A stretch of 64,000 bases of DNA from Acanthosoma haemorrhoidale (GCA_930367205.1 OV884009.1:104925189-104989188); one strand, 5' to 3'. Positions 44,276-55,819 are shown, counted from the stretch's first letter. A program made the numbers and translations. Notes: generated by a model from the letters alone, not told the origin.

Positions 44276-44728
44276 ATGACTTGGAAACAATTTTGGTGCG
44301 ATACAAGGAATTTGACGAAGCTTTTCTTCGAGGGGAACACTGAAAAATTCCAAAGTTTACTGCTTTTAGATGTGATTTATGAAATATTTGCAGATTTACC
44401 ATATGAACTAGCGACTTTGACCTTTACTACTTTAAAATTCATTACTTTGTTTTTTACATTTAATCAGGCAAACTATGCACGTTGGACTCTTCACTACTAC
44501 GATCCAATGCTTAACATTGACGAAATGCATCTAGGATTGCGAGATCATTTTAAAAATGGTGGCCTGGGTGTAAAAAGGACCATCAAATCACTTCGCCCGG
44601 ATGCCGTGAGACTTGACATTAGAACAGACCTGCAGATGCGGCGAGAAGGCTATCAAGTAATCCACAATTCACTAATTCAGATTCTTACCATGAAAAATGT
44701 GCTCAAAATTATAGCACTGGAACAGTAA
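44276..44728 (+). pseudogene. Unassigned 150-aa frame with NYARW motif
   Basis: The frame has an ATG start and stop. It contains LTFTTLKFITLFFTFNQANY followed by ARW, then FKNGGLGVKRT. Proteins with a (N/H)YARW block followed by a G-rich VKR segment occur in many copies in arthropod genomes, usually near transposons; I do not know their function. The part after residue 110 looks shifted. It is probably a fragment. Confidence 0.4.
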
Positions 44729-45399
44729 TTATTTCCTTACTGCATTTTTAAATCGTGTAAATTAGCCCCGCTCAGTTCTAAAATTTTACTTATCTCTCGA
44801 TTGAATAGAACATCAAAATTTGACCACTTAGAGTCACCACAAGAAATTAACCCACTTTGGACAGCAAGACTTGATGATCCTAGGTGTACCCGATAAGGAC
44901 TATCGATTATGGGTATCGGTAGCTTTACGTTCGTCCGTTAAATAAAAGTCTCATTGGCTCTTAGTCTACAATGACTACCCTCAGAGGTCGTCATCAACTT
45001 CATTCTGGAACTGACATGAATCGAACTCAGTTTTTGTCTTCTCGAGATCTTCGACAATTTGAGTCGGTAAGTTTCTGAGGTTTCGGGCGTGATACTATAT
45101 ATTTATTAGGCTGGTGAACTTTCCAGGGCCAACTATTTTGTTTAATTTTTATTTTATTTTCAACGTATATCGGAGGTGCCTGCCTTCGTTGTTTTGGGAA
45201 CAGATGTGATCTCCCTGTCTTGGTTCGATGAGACTTGCAATAGTAGTACAATGCACTTCCACAATCAAGCTTTTATCCTTTCAGCTGGGAAGACTCGATT
45301 TAAACAGTACGTTGTCCTCTTTGCTTGGTGGTTGTCGGCCGCCTTAGCACTCTTTAAGATTATTCTCCAGCACACAATCACTATTAGGTATATATATAA

Positions 45400-45735
45400 T
45401 CAGCTTTATTATGATACAATTATAATCTGCCTTATTGGGCAATAAGTGAATGTGTTCAACAAATCTTCATTTCCCCCCCCCCTCATTCATGCAGTACTTA
45501 CAAACAGCCCAGAGACCTCCCAAATCCACATGGTCGTCATCTCCCTCGCATGCGAAAGAGGAAGCTGAGTCTTAAAAAGTCCCCCGTCAGCCGTGACACC
45601 GGATACGAGCCAGCGGAGGCTGACCAAGAGCACAAGAGCCCCAGACGCTCAGGACATGATTGGAGAAACTGGCCATTGCCAGGACTCCAACTGACGCGTA
45701 TTTATAGCAGGTCACGAGACCACTGCCGGTCCATT
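45400..45735 (-). repeat. LINE 3'-tail repeat, long copy
   Basis: On the minus strand it runs from ACCTGCTATAAATACGCGTC through AGTCCTGGCAATGGCCAGTT and the GGACTTGG-type block to CATAATAAAGCTG, and ends in (TA)n. Nearly full length for the tail family. Confidence 0.8.
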
Positions 45736-45739
45736 ATAT

Positions 45740-46820
45740 AATATCTTATTGTTTTCGACATAAAAAGGTAAAAATGTTTTATAGCGAGGTTAGTGCTTAT
45801 TTTTAGTTATGGTTTGTTGTCAATCACGGGGTTTAGGTGAGTAAGGTTGTGTTTTTTATAAATTAATTTCAGGTATCAGGTACAGACAAACAATGTCAAC
45901 TATATTCATTAAATATAGGATAAATACTTATAACTAACAGTCAAAGATGGGGACTAGAACATTTTTCTTTGACTATTAAGTATTTATAGTAGTGAGATCT
46001 GTTAATGGATAAATCTAGCCGTGAAGTCCGAGCTGACTTGGAGAGAAGTTCTTTATACAAACTGTAGTTATGAATATTTGCAGTGAATGATGTTAATATA
46101 GGTAGTATTCTCGACTGCCAGAGAAACAGAAAAATAACAGCATACTTACCATTTCTCACCACGTCCTATGGCCATAATGGACTAGATATTAACCCTACAT
46201 CCTCAAATGAACCTTAATTTCAAGTTTATTAGTTCCTAAGTTAGTTTATAACAAATTGTCATAAGTATATTTCGTTTAATAGTTTAGTAATATGTAAAAT
46301 AAAATTAATTTAATAAAGCATATTCGATTTATTTGTTTTTTTTAATTTTTACATTCTCAGAACAATACGGTTTTATTTCATATAAAAATATTTCAAATCT
46401 TTATATGTAAGATAAATGTTGAAAACGTCACATTTTAGCATTTGCATCCCTATATCCCTAATAATCCCTAGAAAGCCAACTTAGTTCCACAACTATCTCC
46501 GTGTTATCAGAATAATGTTGCACATCAGGTTAGATGCGAGATCCATGAGTAGGTACAATCAGTAGTGCAATGCAATCCTGCTTTAAGTTTGCCCTAAGCA
46601 CGAAATCGTGTAAAAATGATAGTTTGAGGTGAGTGAATGGTTAAGCAAACGTCATGGAATTTCTAAACGTATCCTTTGTAGCGCTAATTGCTCATCTCTA
46701 GCAAAATATATTTATACCCCCGGAATTTAGAAATAATAAGTAATAATAGCTCAAAGCTTTACATTGTTATATGAGTGGCTTAACGCATATTAATCATTTC
46801 TATTAAAGTATGGTGATGAT
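45740..46820. other. No gene recognised
   Basis: Short frames only; the 73-codon minus frame at 45941-46162 has SARTSRLDLSINRSHYY but no known match. Confidence 0.4.
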
Positions 46821-46822
46821 CG

Positions 46823-47756
46823 ATGATTGACCCTCAGGCTTTCTATAATGTCGACAAGATACAAATTATCATCAAGATACCACTCTCGGGACACGGTCGG
46901 CTATTTGAACTTTGTAGAGTGGTTTCTGATCCTCTTCAGGACTCTTCAACGGAAGTAGGGACATATACTAAGTTACCACCAACTATTTCTGGGTCCGGCC
47001 ATGAATTCTTTTTGGAGATCGACCTGGAAATGTTGGCATCTTGCAAGAGTGGGATGCTTTGGATGTGCCCTACTACGATGCGACTTATAGCTCGCTGCCA
47101 ACTATCATGCTTGATAGAACTTTTAATAACGTAACGATCCCAGAAAAGACTATGTGTCCACGTTGTGCTTGCGGAGGCCACTCATCGTGGATATGGAGTG
47201 ATCACTCGGAGTCTTGGCTTTATAGCCTTCCGACGTGTACGACAGTAAGAATCCACTGCCGTCGCCATAACAAGGATGTTGTGTCCGAAATTTCCTTGTC
47301 AGGAGTTGGAATGTTGAAAACGGAAAACAGATGCAGTTATATGGGTGACGACTTCTTCCTCCTTTCCAACAGTCTGGGGTGATCCTGAACATATCTCAAC
47401 GTTAATGTGGCATATTCTGTAACGCCAGTGCAGCTCACTTCCCCCTAACCTTATATCGTTTCAGAAAATTGACTGATACACTTCAAAAACTCAAAGTAGA
47501 AGGTGCCCTGGTGACTGGTCCATTCGGAGTAGTAAAAGTTGACCTCAACTTACTTCTTGACCGGACTGAGCACCTTATGAGGCAACGACGTAAATGTACT
47601 TGGTGGATCTGGGGCTCCATGCTTCTTGGGGCAGGGGTCCTGTTGTTGTTTAGCATGGTCTGGGACGTCCCTGATCATCCCAAAGAAGGAGTTGGACCGG
47701 TCAGATGCCAACATGCCCATGTCCGCCGAGGAAAGACTCAGTTGAGTCAAGTGTAA
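46823..47756 (+). pseudogene. Envelope-type (F/env-like) gene relic of a retroelement
   Basis: Three overlapping plus-strand frames carry the C-terminal half of an insect retroelement envelope. The ectodomain part starts with IIIKIPLSGHGRLFEL. Coding moves to another frame near 47110-47135, giving a Cys-rich block with SLPTCTTVRIHC and SGVGML. After stops near 47380 it resumes near 47466 with LQKLKVEGALVTGPFG and a membrane anchor (WWIWGSMLLGAGVLLLFS). Such proteins mediate membrane fusion in errantiviruses and related insect elements. The N-terminal half is absent and two frame breaks are present, so it is non-functional. Confidence 0.6.
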
Positions 47757-47935
47757 AGTGAATGTGAGTGCGAGGAACTAGGAACGTGTGGTGCGAGGTA
47801 AAATAATATCCTCAGGATAGTAACTTTAAGTATATTAGGGGGTGTTACAGTGTAGTTGTACTAATCATTCAATATTATTATTAAGGATATTACATTAAGT
47901 TAGTTATTTAAGCTACATGAATAAGTATATTATAG

Positions 47936-48300
47936 CTAAAGTAGGGGGGAATGGTGATAGTAGTTTTGTTTGGTCAGCAAAAAGAACCGTGTGAAAGGGG
48001 AGCCGGGGAGTGGGCGCCGAGAGCTACCTAATGGTACGTGTGGAGCGGCTGAACCATGTGGTTGACCTTCAGTGAGTAGCCTTTATTTCATGTACTTTAA
48101 TAAGTTGTTAATAATTATGTGGTAAAACAGTGAGTTGTTCATTGGCTAGCTAAGGGTCTTTTAGTTTATATGTATCCTAAAAATTTAAAGGGCTGTTTCC
48201 CCAATTGTCCATGTACTTTAGAAATGATTAACTGTATTTGTTTATCTTAATAAAATAATAAATTCATAGTTTATACCACCTATTTTATTACAATATTATA
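47936..48300 (+). repeat. Polypurine tract and presumed 3' LTR after env
   Basis: AAAGTAGGGGGGA at 47938-47950 follows the env relic and is directly followed by ATGGTGATAG, likely the LTR start. AATAAAATAATAAA lies near 48250. The LTR end is not defined. Confidence 0.45.
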
Positions 48301-48672
48301 ATATAATTAAGATGTAAGTACACGGTAGCATACAGGTTTCTTGTAAATATATTAGTCTAAGAAATTTGTTAATGTAAATTTTCATTTTATTGTTTGTTCT
48401 TTGGTAATGAGTTGGACGGCTAAAAAAGGGGTTGACAGACTAATAATAAATACAATGTGTCGAGGAATAGGACCAGATAATATTGAATAGAATAGAAACG
48501 GCTTAGGCTAAGAGGGGGTGGTCGACTCCAGCTCTCTGTCCCCCACTCCAATACCCTCACTTAACATTCCCAAGATCGGAGCGATCCATGTTTTGTTTAT
48601 AGCACTGCTTCTTTACTATTGTATTCTGGTTTCTTTTTTTGAGGTTTGTTTTTGTTCTTTTGTTACGCGACA

Positions 48673-48971
48673 ATGCCTTGTTTTGCGGCCTTTGGTTGCA
48701 GCGTGAGGGGGAGGATAAAACAGTTAGTATTTTAAACAATATTATTTTACTCAGTACTATTTTCGATTTAGTATTGATTACTTGAATCGCTTCAGTTCCT
48801 TGTTGTTAGAAGAGAAATTGGGAACTTATTAATCGTATCCGGCTGTGTTCTAATCATTTTAGAGAAGAAGACTTTGACAGATCTCCTTTTTACTCTACAC
48901 TAAAAAAAGGAGTAATTCCTTCAAGGTTCAAAAGTTTCCCTCTTCAAAATCATATAAAAAAAAAAACGTAA
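48673..48971 (+). pseudogene. THAP-domain relic
   Basis: MPCFAAFGCSVRGR (start 48673) is the N-terminal C2 part of a THAP zinc finger. After a gap of about 90 bases, NWELINRIRLCSNHFREEDF and KKGVIPSRFKSFP give the CxxH part and the C-terminal VPS-type block. THAP fingers occur in P-element-like transposases and in host DNA-binding proteins. The gap contains stops and may be an intron or a break. A further frame with KEIVTTIVSELQKNL lies at 49342 but was not identified. Confidence 0.6.
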
Positions 48972-48979
48972 TTTAGGTA

Positions 48980-50640
48980 CATTATTATTCTATTTACTCG
49001 TTATTTTTATTATTTGTGAAATTATTACGCGTTTACAACACTTTGTAATGCCTTTTTGTTGTTTATTTATCTTATATTATTTTTTTATTTATGTTTTTTT
49101 AAGAGCGTAGACCAATGAAAAGATTGGCTCTACCCTCAAAACATGAACGGTCTCCTTCCAAAAAAAAATACTGAAATCAATCCTACGAAATCAAAACAAC
49201 GTGGTCAAGCATGTGAGCTACCAACTGGCCTCAACGTCCCAGCATTTGGTAAATTCTTTTAATCATCAATTTGCACTCGCGTTTTTTTGGCTAAAAAACA
49301 AGCGATCGAAAATTTTCCGCCGAAAAGAGTTAGATATAAAAAAAGAAATTGTGACCACAATCGTATCAGAACTACAGAAAAATTTGATTTCAAAGGTATA
49401 TGCAGACAGTCTATCAAAATTCCTCCGAATCATTCCCCCACATTGGAACATTCGGAAAGTAACTATAGAAACTAATATTTTTGGTATTAGCAACAGTTTT
49501 ATAAATTGTAAATTATAAATTTTTAAAAAAGACAGAGAGTAACAAGACGGAAAAAGAAACTTATTATGAAAATAAAGGTAACAAAGGGTTATTTTTTTAA
49601 GCTTATTCTTCGAATTTTGTTCCGTGAAAACACCCAATTTGTTTTGTTATTTTACAAATGAAGAGTTGCTTTTATAATATTTTTCAAAGTAATTAAAATG
49701 TTGTACTATCCTTATCGGTTAATTGTTGCTTATTTCAACCAAAAAATAATCACTAAAAATATTTAAATCATATCCTCACATCCTGGTACTGGTTCCACTA
49801 TTATGTATGATTATTAATATCCAATAACCAAAAACTCGCCAGCAAGGCCCGATCTGACCATCACTATCCAACTGGCCTACCCAGTCACGAGCGATGAGCT
49901 CTCAAATATGAATAAAAGTGGGACCAATACCACAATAAAAATTGATCATTTTAAAGCGTATAAGAAATAAATAAAATGTTAATATTGTCTTATAATGCCT
50001 TAGCATTGGCACACTAGCTCACGTAAAATAACTTAGGGGTGACTTCGAAACGTTTTCACTCGTAGTAGTTTGTTGAGCTGTATATTCCCTACTATGTATT
50101 AGGGATGTGTTGGATCCCAATCCCCATCACTACTTCTTTTCTTCGGCTGTCAATTCTTATTAATTACCAAAACTAATCACCATATTGCAGAGTGGATGTC
50201 GAAATACGCACCATTACAAGTACAATACAAGATGAGTTGAATCATGACTGCTATCCTCGTGTTAGCTGGCAAATGCAAGGATCCATATATCTACTTTTCA
50301 TTAGAGCAGTGAATTAGTGCTTATCACAACTCGGACTCTCTTAGATATGTTTGGAGACAAATAAGATTTAGCGTGCGAGGTTAGACTAAGATCGAATAAA
50401 AGAAGTTTATTATAGGCAGGCTTTAAATGATGTAGCAACTGGTTGCCGGCTCCTCATTAGTTATCCATGCCAGCGACTCCTGCTCAATGTTTCAAGGCCT
50501 GTTGCAGACCCCTCCTCCAACCTTTGTCCTCTCCTTCCAGCAAACATTAATGCGACCCCCAACCCCTACCCTTCTTGTATTGCCCACAGGGAAGCTCAAT
50601 CTTCTTGTCAATATAAATATTCTCTTATTCTGTTTTATTT
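48980..50640. other. Mostly unrecognised sequence
   Basis: Contains the 105-codon frame at 49201-49518, possibly the continuation of the THAP-containing element. No other motif. Confidence 0.4.
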
Positions 50641-50689
50641 TAAAGTGTTTTTACCTAAAATAAGACAAATAAATAAACGAGGAGAATTC

Positions 50690-51240
50690 TAAGGATGAGT
50701 TTACTGGATGAAAAGAGGATTGGGATGTGCGGATGGGTTTTAGTGGATTTTGAAAAATCTTAGGGTATAAGGTCAAAAGCAATTGGAAGAGGCACATCAC
50801 TGTGAAGGAATAAGTTTGTAATGTTAAAGAGACCATTGCCTGCAGGTCTGAGAGCTTTGGATGGGAATGTTTGGGTTTGTTGTTTAACGTTTTAGCAGTC
50901 CCCCATATTTCTAGTTCGTAAGTTCAAATAGGTTTTAGTAACTGTATCTACATGTGCAGTGAATTTTCAGGTGGGGGTGTTTGTTAAGTAGCCTGTAATG
51001 TCTGTACACACCGCCTGTTTAAGTTTTGTCTCTTAAGTAACGTATGATGGTTCCAAGTCAGCCTTGTTTTTCGATGAAAGCCTAAGTATCTAACAGTAAT
51101 GGACATGGAAAGTTGTATCGGATTGGAAGTTACGGATGGACAGTGTTCTCGTCGAAGAGTGAATGTGGTGTGAACGCATTTACCTTCACTGACCCCAGCC
51201 ACCAGTAGACTCTCACCAGTGTACCGCAACTATCAACCTC
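50690..51240 (-). pseudogene. Jockey-type LINE RT C-terminal relic
   Basis: The minus strand reads GKCVHTTFTLRREHCPSVT, then ITVRYLGFHRKTRLTWNHHT and LLKRQNLNRR, the conserved region after the RT palm in Jockey elements (usually VKYLGxxLDxRLTW). Downstream sequence resembles 41830-41900. Confidence 0.7.
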
Positions 51241-51666
51241 TACCAATGCTTCCCACACTCCTTAATTCCCTCACACCACCTTCAAGCAGGTACTCCTAGT
51301 ACAAGGATCCGCTCAACCCAAATATCCCTTTATTTTTCCCTCATCCTTAATCTTATAATTAGAGAGCTAAGAAAAAAAAAAAAAGGGGGGGGGAACTTCA
51401 CTGACCGTGATGTGCCATTAGTTGCAACAGTTTCTCTTCAAATTCTCTATGTTTGACTAAAGTTTATATATGATTTACAAATTTAAAAGCTTATATCTCA
51501 GGTTAGTTTTTTTACTCTCAATTTAAAATTTGGATTTGGAAAAATTTCAAAACCTGGACACCTATAATCGATCACCAATGGAACCATTTAATACTAATTT
51601 AATCTAAATTGTATGTGCTGTTGTTACTAGTACGAATGAAGTATGTGGATAGGGGCGAGTACTGAC

Positions 51667-51763
51667 CTGTTTTGTATGGTGGCTGTTGTATGCTGCTCTG
51701 GCTTTGGAACTCACTGTCGTCCTCACTCATGCTCACAATCTCCATGTCAGTCATGTCCACCAC
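51667..51763 (-). CDS. KHDRBS: STAR protein, first coding exon (N-terminus)
   Basis: The exon is 97 nt. It follows the acceptor GGTTCCAG and ends at ACAG|GTCAGT. The first ATG, at 51754-51752, opens a frame beginning MTDMEIVSMSEDDSEF, followed by a Q/S-rich stretch and QPPYKT. An acidic, serine-rich head before QUA1 is usual in insect STAR proteins. The exon ends in phase 1, but the next recognised exon begins in phase 0, so at least one exon lies between. The acceptor abuts a 37-bp minisatellite whose units resemble it. Assignment to this gene rests on strand, order and composition and is less certain than for the KH exons. Confidence 0.62.
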
Positions 51764-51765
51764 CT

Positions 51766-52083
51766 GGAACCATAACTAGATTTATACCACTGGGTATAAA
51801 CTAAAACCATAACTTACTTTATATCACTGGGTATAAACTAGAACCATATCTTACTGTGTACCTCTGGGTATAAACTAGAACCATATCTTACTTTATACCA
51901 CTGGGTATAAACTAAAACCATAACCTACTTTATACAACTAGGTATTAACTAATACCATATCTTACTTTATACCACGGGGTATAAACTAGAACCATATCTT
52001 ACATTATACCACTGGTTATAAACTAGAACCGTAACATACTTTATACCACTGGGTACAAACTAGAACCATATCTTACTTTATAT
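51766..52083. repeat. 37-bp minisatellite at a STAR-gene splice acceptor
   Basis: About 8.5 units. GTATAAACT or a close variant recurs every 37 bases (51794, 51831, 51868 and so on). On the minus strand each unit reads like GTAAGATATGGTTCTAG, and the array ends in GTTATGGTTCCAG, the acceptor of the first coding exon. Each unit also holds the inverted pair TATACC...GGTATA. Confidence 0.92.
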
Positions 52084-52089
52084 CTGTCT

Positions 52090-52640
52090 GCTACGCTCAC
52101 TGCTTCCTCACAGACAAGGAATCCCACTAACGTGTAAATGAATGTTTCGACACACACAGCTCATGATAATTGTGTGTGAAGTCAGTTTTTAACTAAAAAC
52201 TCTTTCTTTGACAGGTCATGAATGGGAGTCCATGTAGACAGGCAGTTATAAAATATTAGTGCATGAACCCACTTTCCCTTCAGGGTAATTGCATACTTCC
52301 CTGCAGGATTAATAGTTTACCTGTCAACATTTCCCAAGCCTAAGTATTTGATGACATAGAAGGCTATTTGTTTAATCTTGAAACAAACTTTTGGTGATAA
52401 GATTGACATGGAATAGGGAAGATTGTTCGAAGGTACTAATTATATACTGTTTGAGCATAATTTGGTCTTAAATTTATATATTATTAAAATATCCCACATA
52501 AATACTATTACTACACGGTGCCCTTAGAAGAGGAAAGATATTGACAATCAGAAAAAAAAAATTTTAATGTAGATACCCCACGATTGAGCATTTTAAAAAT
52601 AAATGTCAGCTCTTATATTCAATCATTGTTGGCATAATAA
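52090..52640. other. No gene seen
   Basis: Intron sequence without recognised elements. Confidence 0.45.
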
Positions 52641-53136
52641 ATAGTGTCCCAGGATTAACACAAGATTTGATTTAAATAGAAAACACAGTTTTTAGTATTT
52701 TTGTTGTTATTTTCTTATTGAATTATAAAGTAAATAGGATAGGGTGTTAAAGGTGTTAAATCACACGATCTAGGGGGCTAATTCTGATCACCGAAACGAG
52801 TTACTACACGACCTGGAAATGTCTCAAGCTGTATTTGAATTGTTTCATGGGCTGTATGGCATGTGGCACCATCTTGTAAAAAGCACATATTGGCCACATC
52901 AATATCATCCAATTTCGAACCTAAAAGAACTGTGTCATGGATTTTCAACAACGCTCTCACGCACTGCTTCGATATTGACATTTTAACGGTTTGTTTTTGG
53001 ACGACCAGTTGGAGACACTAAAAACTGATCCAGTCTCCAAATTTTTCAATTAATCTCTTCACATTTGATGAAGTCAAAACACTACTCCGACCATATTTTG
53101 TATGAAATTTTCGAACTCCGGCCGCCAAACTTTCAT

Positions 53137-53148
53137 TATTTTTGAGAT
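53137..53148 (+). repeat. Target-site duplication, left (LINE tail in mariner)
   Basis: TATTTTTGAGAT, repeated at 53419-53430. Confidence 0.85.
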
Positions 53149-53418
53149 CGTCTGTGGCTCTCGCGCTCTTGGTCAGCCTCCACTGGCTAGTATCCGGTGA
53201 CGCGGCTGACGGAGGAGCGTGGGGGACTTCCCAAGACTCCGCTTTCTCTTCGCGGTGGATTTGGGGGGTCTCTGGGCTGTCTGTAAATATTGTATGAATG
53301 AGCGAGTGAATGATGAACTGTAAATATTGTATGAATGAGAGCATATATCTTAATTACTTATTGCCTTATAAAAGGCAGATTGTAATTATTGCACAATAAA
53401 GGAATTTAACTAACTAAC
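53149..53418 (+). mobile_element. 5'-truncated LINE 3'-tail insertion
   Basis: A 270-bp insert, bounded by a 12-bp duplication and ending in AATAAAGGAATT and (TAAC)n. It contains GAGCGTGGGGGACTTCCCAA and two copies of TGTAAATATTGTATGAATGA. The truncation, tail and duplication fit target-primed reverse transcription by a LINE. Confidence 0.85.
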
Positions 53419-53430
53419 TATTTTTGAGAT
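53419..53430 (+). repeat. Target-site duplication, right (LINE tail in mariner)
   Basis: TATTTTTGAGAT, matching 53137-53148. Confidence 0.85.
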
Positions 53431-53574
53431 AATGTTCAACAATAAAGACACGTTGTTCTATCGTGTAACGCTCCATTTTTATTAACCCTAAACTGTCAGC
53501 TGTCAAATTGTTTTTTTTTTTAGGGACACTTTCCTCAAAATTCAAATTTTGCGTTAATTCTGGGACACCCTATA

Positions 53575-54880
53575 TAATTAACAGGTAGTATTAGAATTTC
53601 CCAATATAGATGAATAGCAACGACCTTGAATGGCGTTGGTTGTCATAGTTACGTACATATGTAACAACAATTTTTTATCTTTAGGCATAGTAATGACCAT
53701 ACACAGCACACATCAAAATAGAGTCTCTTCTAGAGAGATCATAAGCACAATATATGACAAACGCACATATGCGAAAATACCATGTACCACGTAATTGTTC
53801 TAATTTGTTGTTTTTATGTAAATATATTAGCTATACGTATTAATTATACGTATGTAAATATTCACACAGTTTATTAGTTAGTAAGAATTCGCTAGGGTTA
53901 AAAATAATTTCTGCTTTTATAACTTTTCTTTCTTTTTACTGACTCTGGGACCGACAAAAGACATGATAGACCATTAGCATAAATAATATGTTTGATACCA
54001 CAAATAGACTTTTCTCAGGTAGTAAGGAAGCCTTATCAGGTAGAAGGTATACCGTTTTCGGAAAAATTAGGTAAAGGCCTAAGCGGACTGAAACCTAAGA
54101 AAAGTGGTGTGGATTTTTTAGAGATGGGGGTATTGAAAAATTCTTTCTCAGACCGTTTTGGAGGATCCTGAGTCTTTTATGAGAATTATTTGAACAGATG
54201 AGTAAGGGGTGTATGTATATAAATATATTTATTAGGGGTGGATATATTTATAGCCGGGAACACGGCTCCTTAATAAAACTGATGAGAACAGTATCCATGT
54301 GTCTCAAGTGTTTATTTCATCGAATGGACAATCTCGTACACTAGCACACTGTAATAGGTCTATCAAGTATCACATAGTGACTACGTGTTTCGTTCGTCAG
54401 TATCATTTTTCATGGATCACTCACCACCCTAAGGCAACAGTGTTGCTGTAAATAACATGGAAGCGGATTAAGAGGTATGGGCCGTGGTTACTGTCTACAC
54501 CAATACCGACCATTCAACAAGTTCCCTGTTCTCTTGATATCGATTGTCGGCTGGGAATGGAGGGGGTAGTGGGGGAGGGGAAGGAGGCCATCCAATACAT
54601 AGCACACATACATCATTATTATTCATTAGGGGTGGCTGTTCCTCAGACCACGGCTCTCTAATTAGTTAAACAGCTGTAAGCACCATCCAATCATCATAGT
54701 ATCATATGGCCATGCCAAAGATTTTTCCATTCTATCAACAATTCTCTCCCTTGTAGTAAATGAGGAGCATTAGAAGCAAGCAACAATCTTTATCATTTAG
54801 AAGACACGTTATCTCTTGTATAACTGTCAAGCGGAGCTGGAAATAAAGATGTAATAGATCCACTAGAGTGGGAAAATCAA
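53575..54880. other. Possible LTR sequence, otherwise nothing recognised
   Basis: ATTAGGGGTGG followed by ACCACGGCTC- or AACACGGCTC-type sequence and TAATTA/TAATAAA occurs near 54233 and again near 54629. The two could be LTR fragments of the pol relic downstream. Confidence 0.3.
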
Positions 54881-54884
54881 GAAC

Positions 54885-55130
54885 TTAAACAGTCAATCAC
54901 GAACTCATCAGAGCTCAACTATATAGAACTCAATTCCGTGCCAGTATAGATTCAAATCAAGTCAGAAGAATTCATTGTAGTTACTCCATCCGCCAGCAAG
55001 AAAGGAAAAGGTCCAACCCCACTTGGCGTTGCCTCGTGACTCGGACTAAGTCATGAATTATTAGTTAAGTTTAAAATATTTCAGTTCAGTAAGTTTAGTA
55101 TATTACTAGGGATGGAAACAATGTATGAAC
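54885..55130 (+). pseudogene. Errantivirus-like protease relic related to Ty3-A
   Basis: EFIVVTPSASKKGKGPTPLG and HELLVKFKIFQF parallel FIVNTPAGSKKGHG and HKLLANFKIFYF in the Ty3-A relic near 21100-21215. It is a second, diverged copy of the same part of pol, with stops. Confidence 0.5.
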
Positions 55131-55679
55131 ACGAAACCGATTAAGAAACAAAAATGAAATTTCTATGAATAAAATAAATTTTAACATTATAGACAAACAA
55201 ATGTATTATATGTTATAAAGATTAAAATGGAACTAGAATCCTAAGTGTGACACGAGCACATTATAAAAGAAAATAATGAAAAACTATTTAATATTCTAAC
55301 GAACTGCCCTAATAATGTAAAATTGGCTGAATAATCAGACGAAGAAGTAAAATGTGAAGTCATTAACAAATAATAGTTTGAAGAAGATGGATCATGGGGT
55401 GCTACATCAATATTATCTGATCTTGAATATTGAAGAATGTAATTTTGTCAGAAGAAACTGTAAAGATGGTTGATATTCTAGAAAATAAAGACATCCAATG
55501 TGTGACCAGTCTGTAGAAAAACTAAATAACACACCTCAATCCATTTTTGAAGTCTGTTAAGAAGTAATATAATCTTTTGATACAACTTATATCTTGGAAG
55601 AGAAAATTCAGATGAAGGTAATTAAAACCTCAAGTTTTAATGCCATAACAAAAAATGAAATAGTGACAACCATGTGTAT

Positions 55680-55810
55680 TAGGGAGGTCGCTGTGCTGTT
55701 TGTAAAAACTGTATGATTGAGCGAGTGAATGAAAATTGTAAATATGATATGAATGATATCACAATTACTTATTGCCCAATAAGGCCAATTGTAACTTTAT
55801 GACATTGAAC
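55680..55810 (+). repeat. LINE 3'-tail repeat, short copy
   Basis: Contains GTCGCTGTGCTGTTTGTAAA, GAGCGAGTGAATGA and AATTACTTATTGCCCAATAA, in the order of the family. Confidence 0.7.
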
Positions 55811-55819
55811 AAGTTCTAT

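Larger units (their letters stand above)
52644..53570 (-). mobile_element. Mariner-type element, decayed, with nested insertion
   Basis: Its ends are GTGTCCCAGGATTAACACAA (52644) and, inverted, GGGTGTCCCAGAATTAACGC (53570 inward), flanked by TA. The minus strand encodes pieces of a mariner-type transposase in order: MERYTIEQRVFIVEHYLKN (53474 down), [insertion], LKNNESLAAGVRKFHTKYG, VKRLIEKF, and LDDIDVANMCFLQDGATCH with TAHETIQ and FPGRVVTRFGD. QDGATCH holds the second catalytic Asp. The region with the first Asp is missing and stops are present. Confidence 0.8.

Noticed and set aside
46823..47756. Functional envelope gene
   Set aside because: The N-terminal half is missing and there are two frame breaks.
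51766..52083. Regular repeat array as a possible CRISPR
   Set aside because: Units are contiguous with no unique spacers, in a eukaryotic intron.
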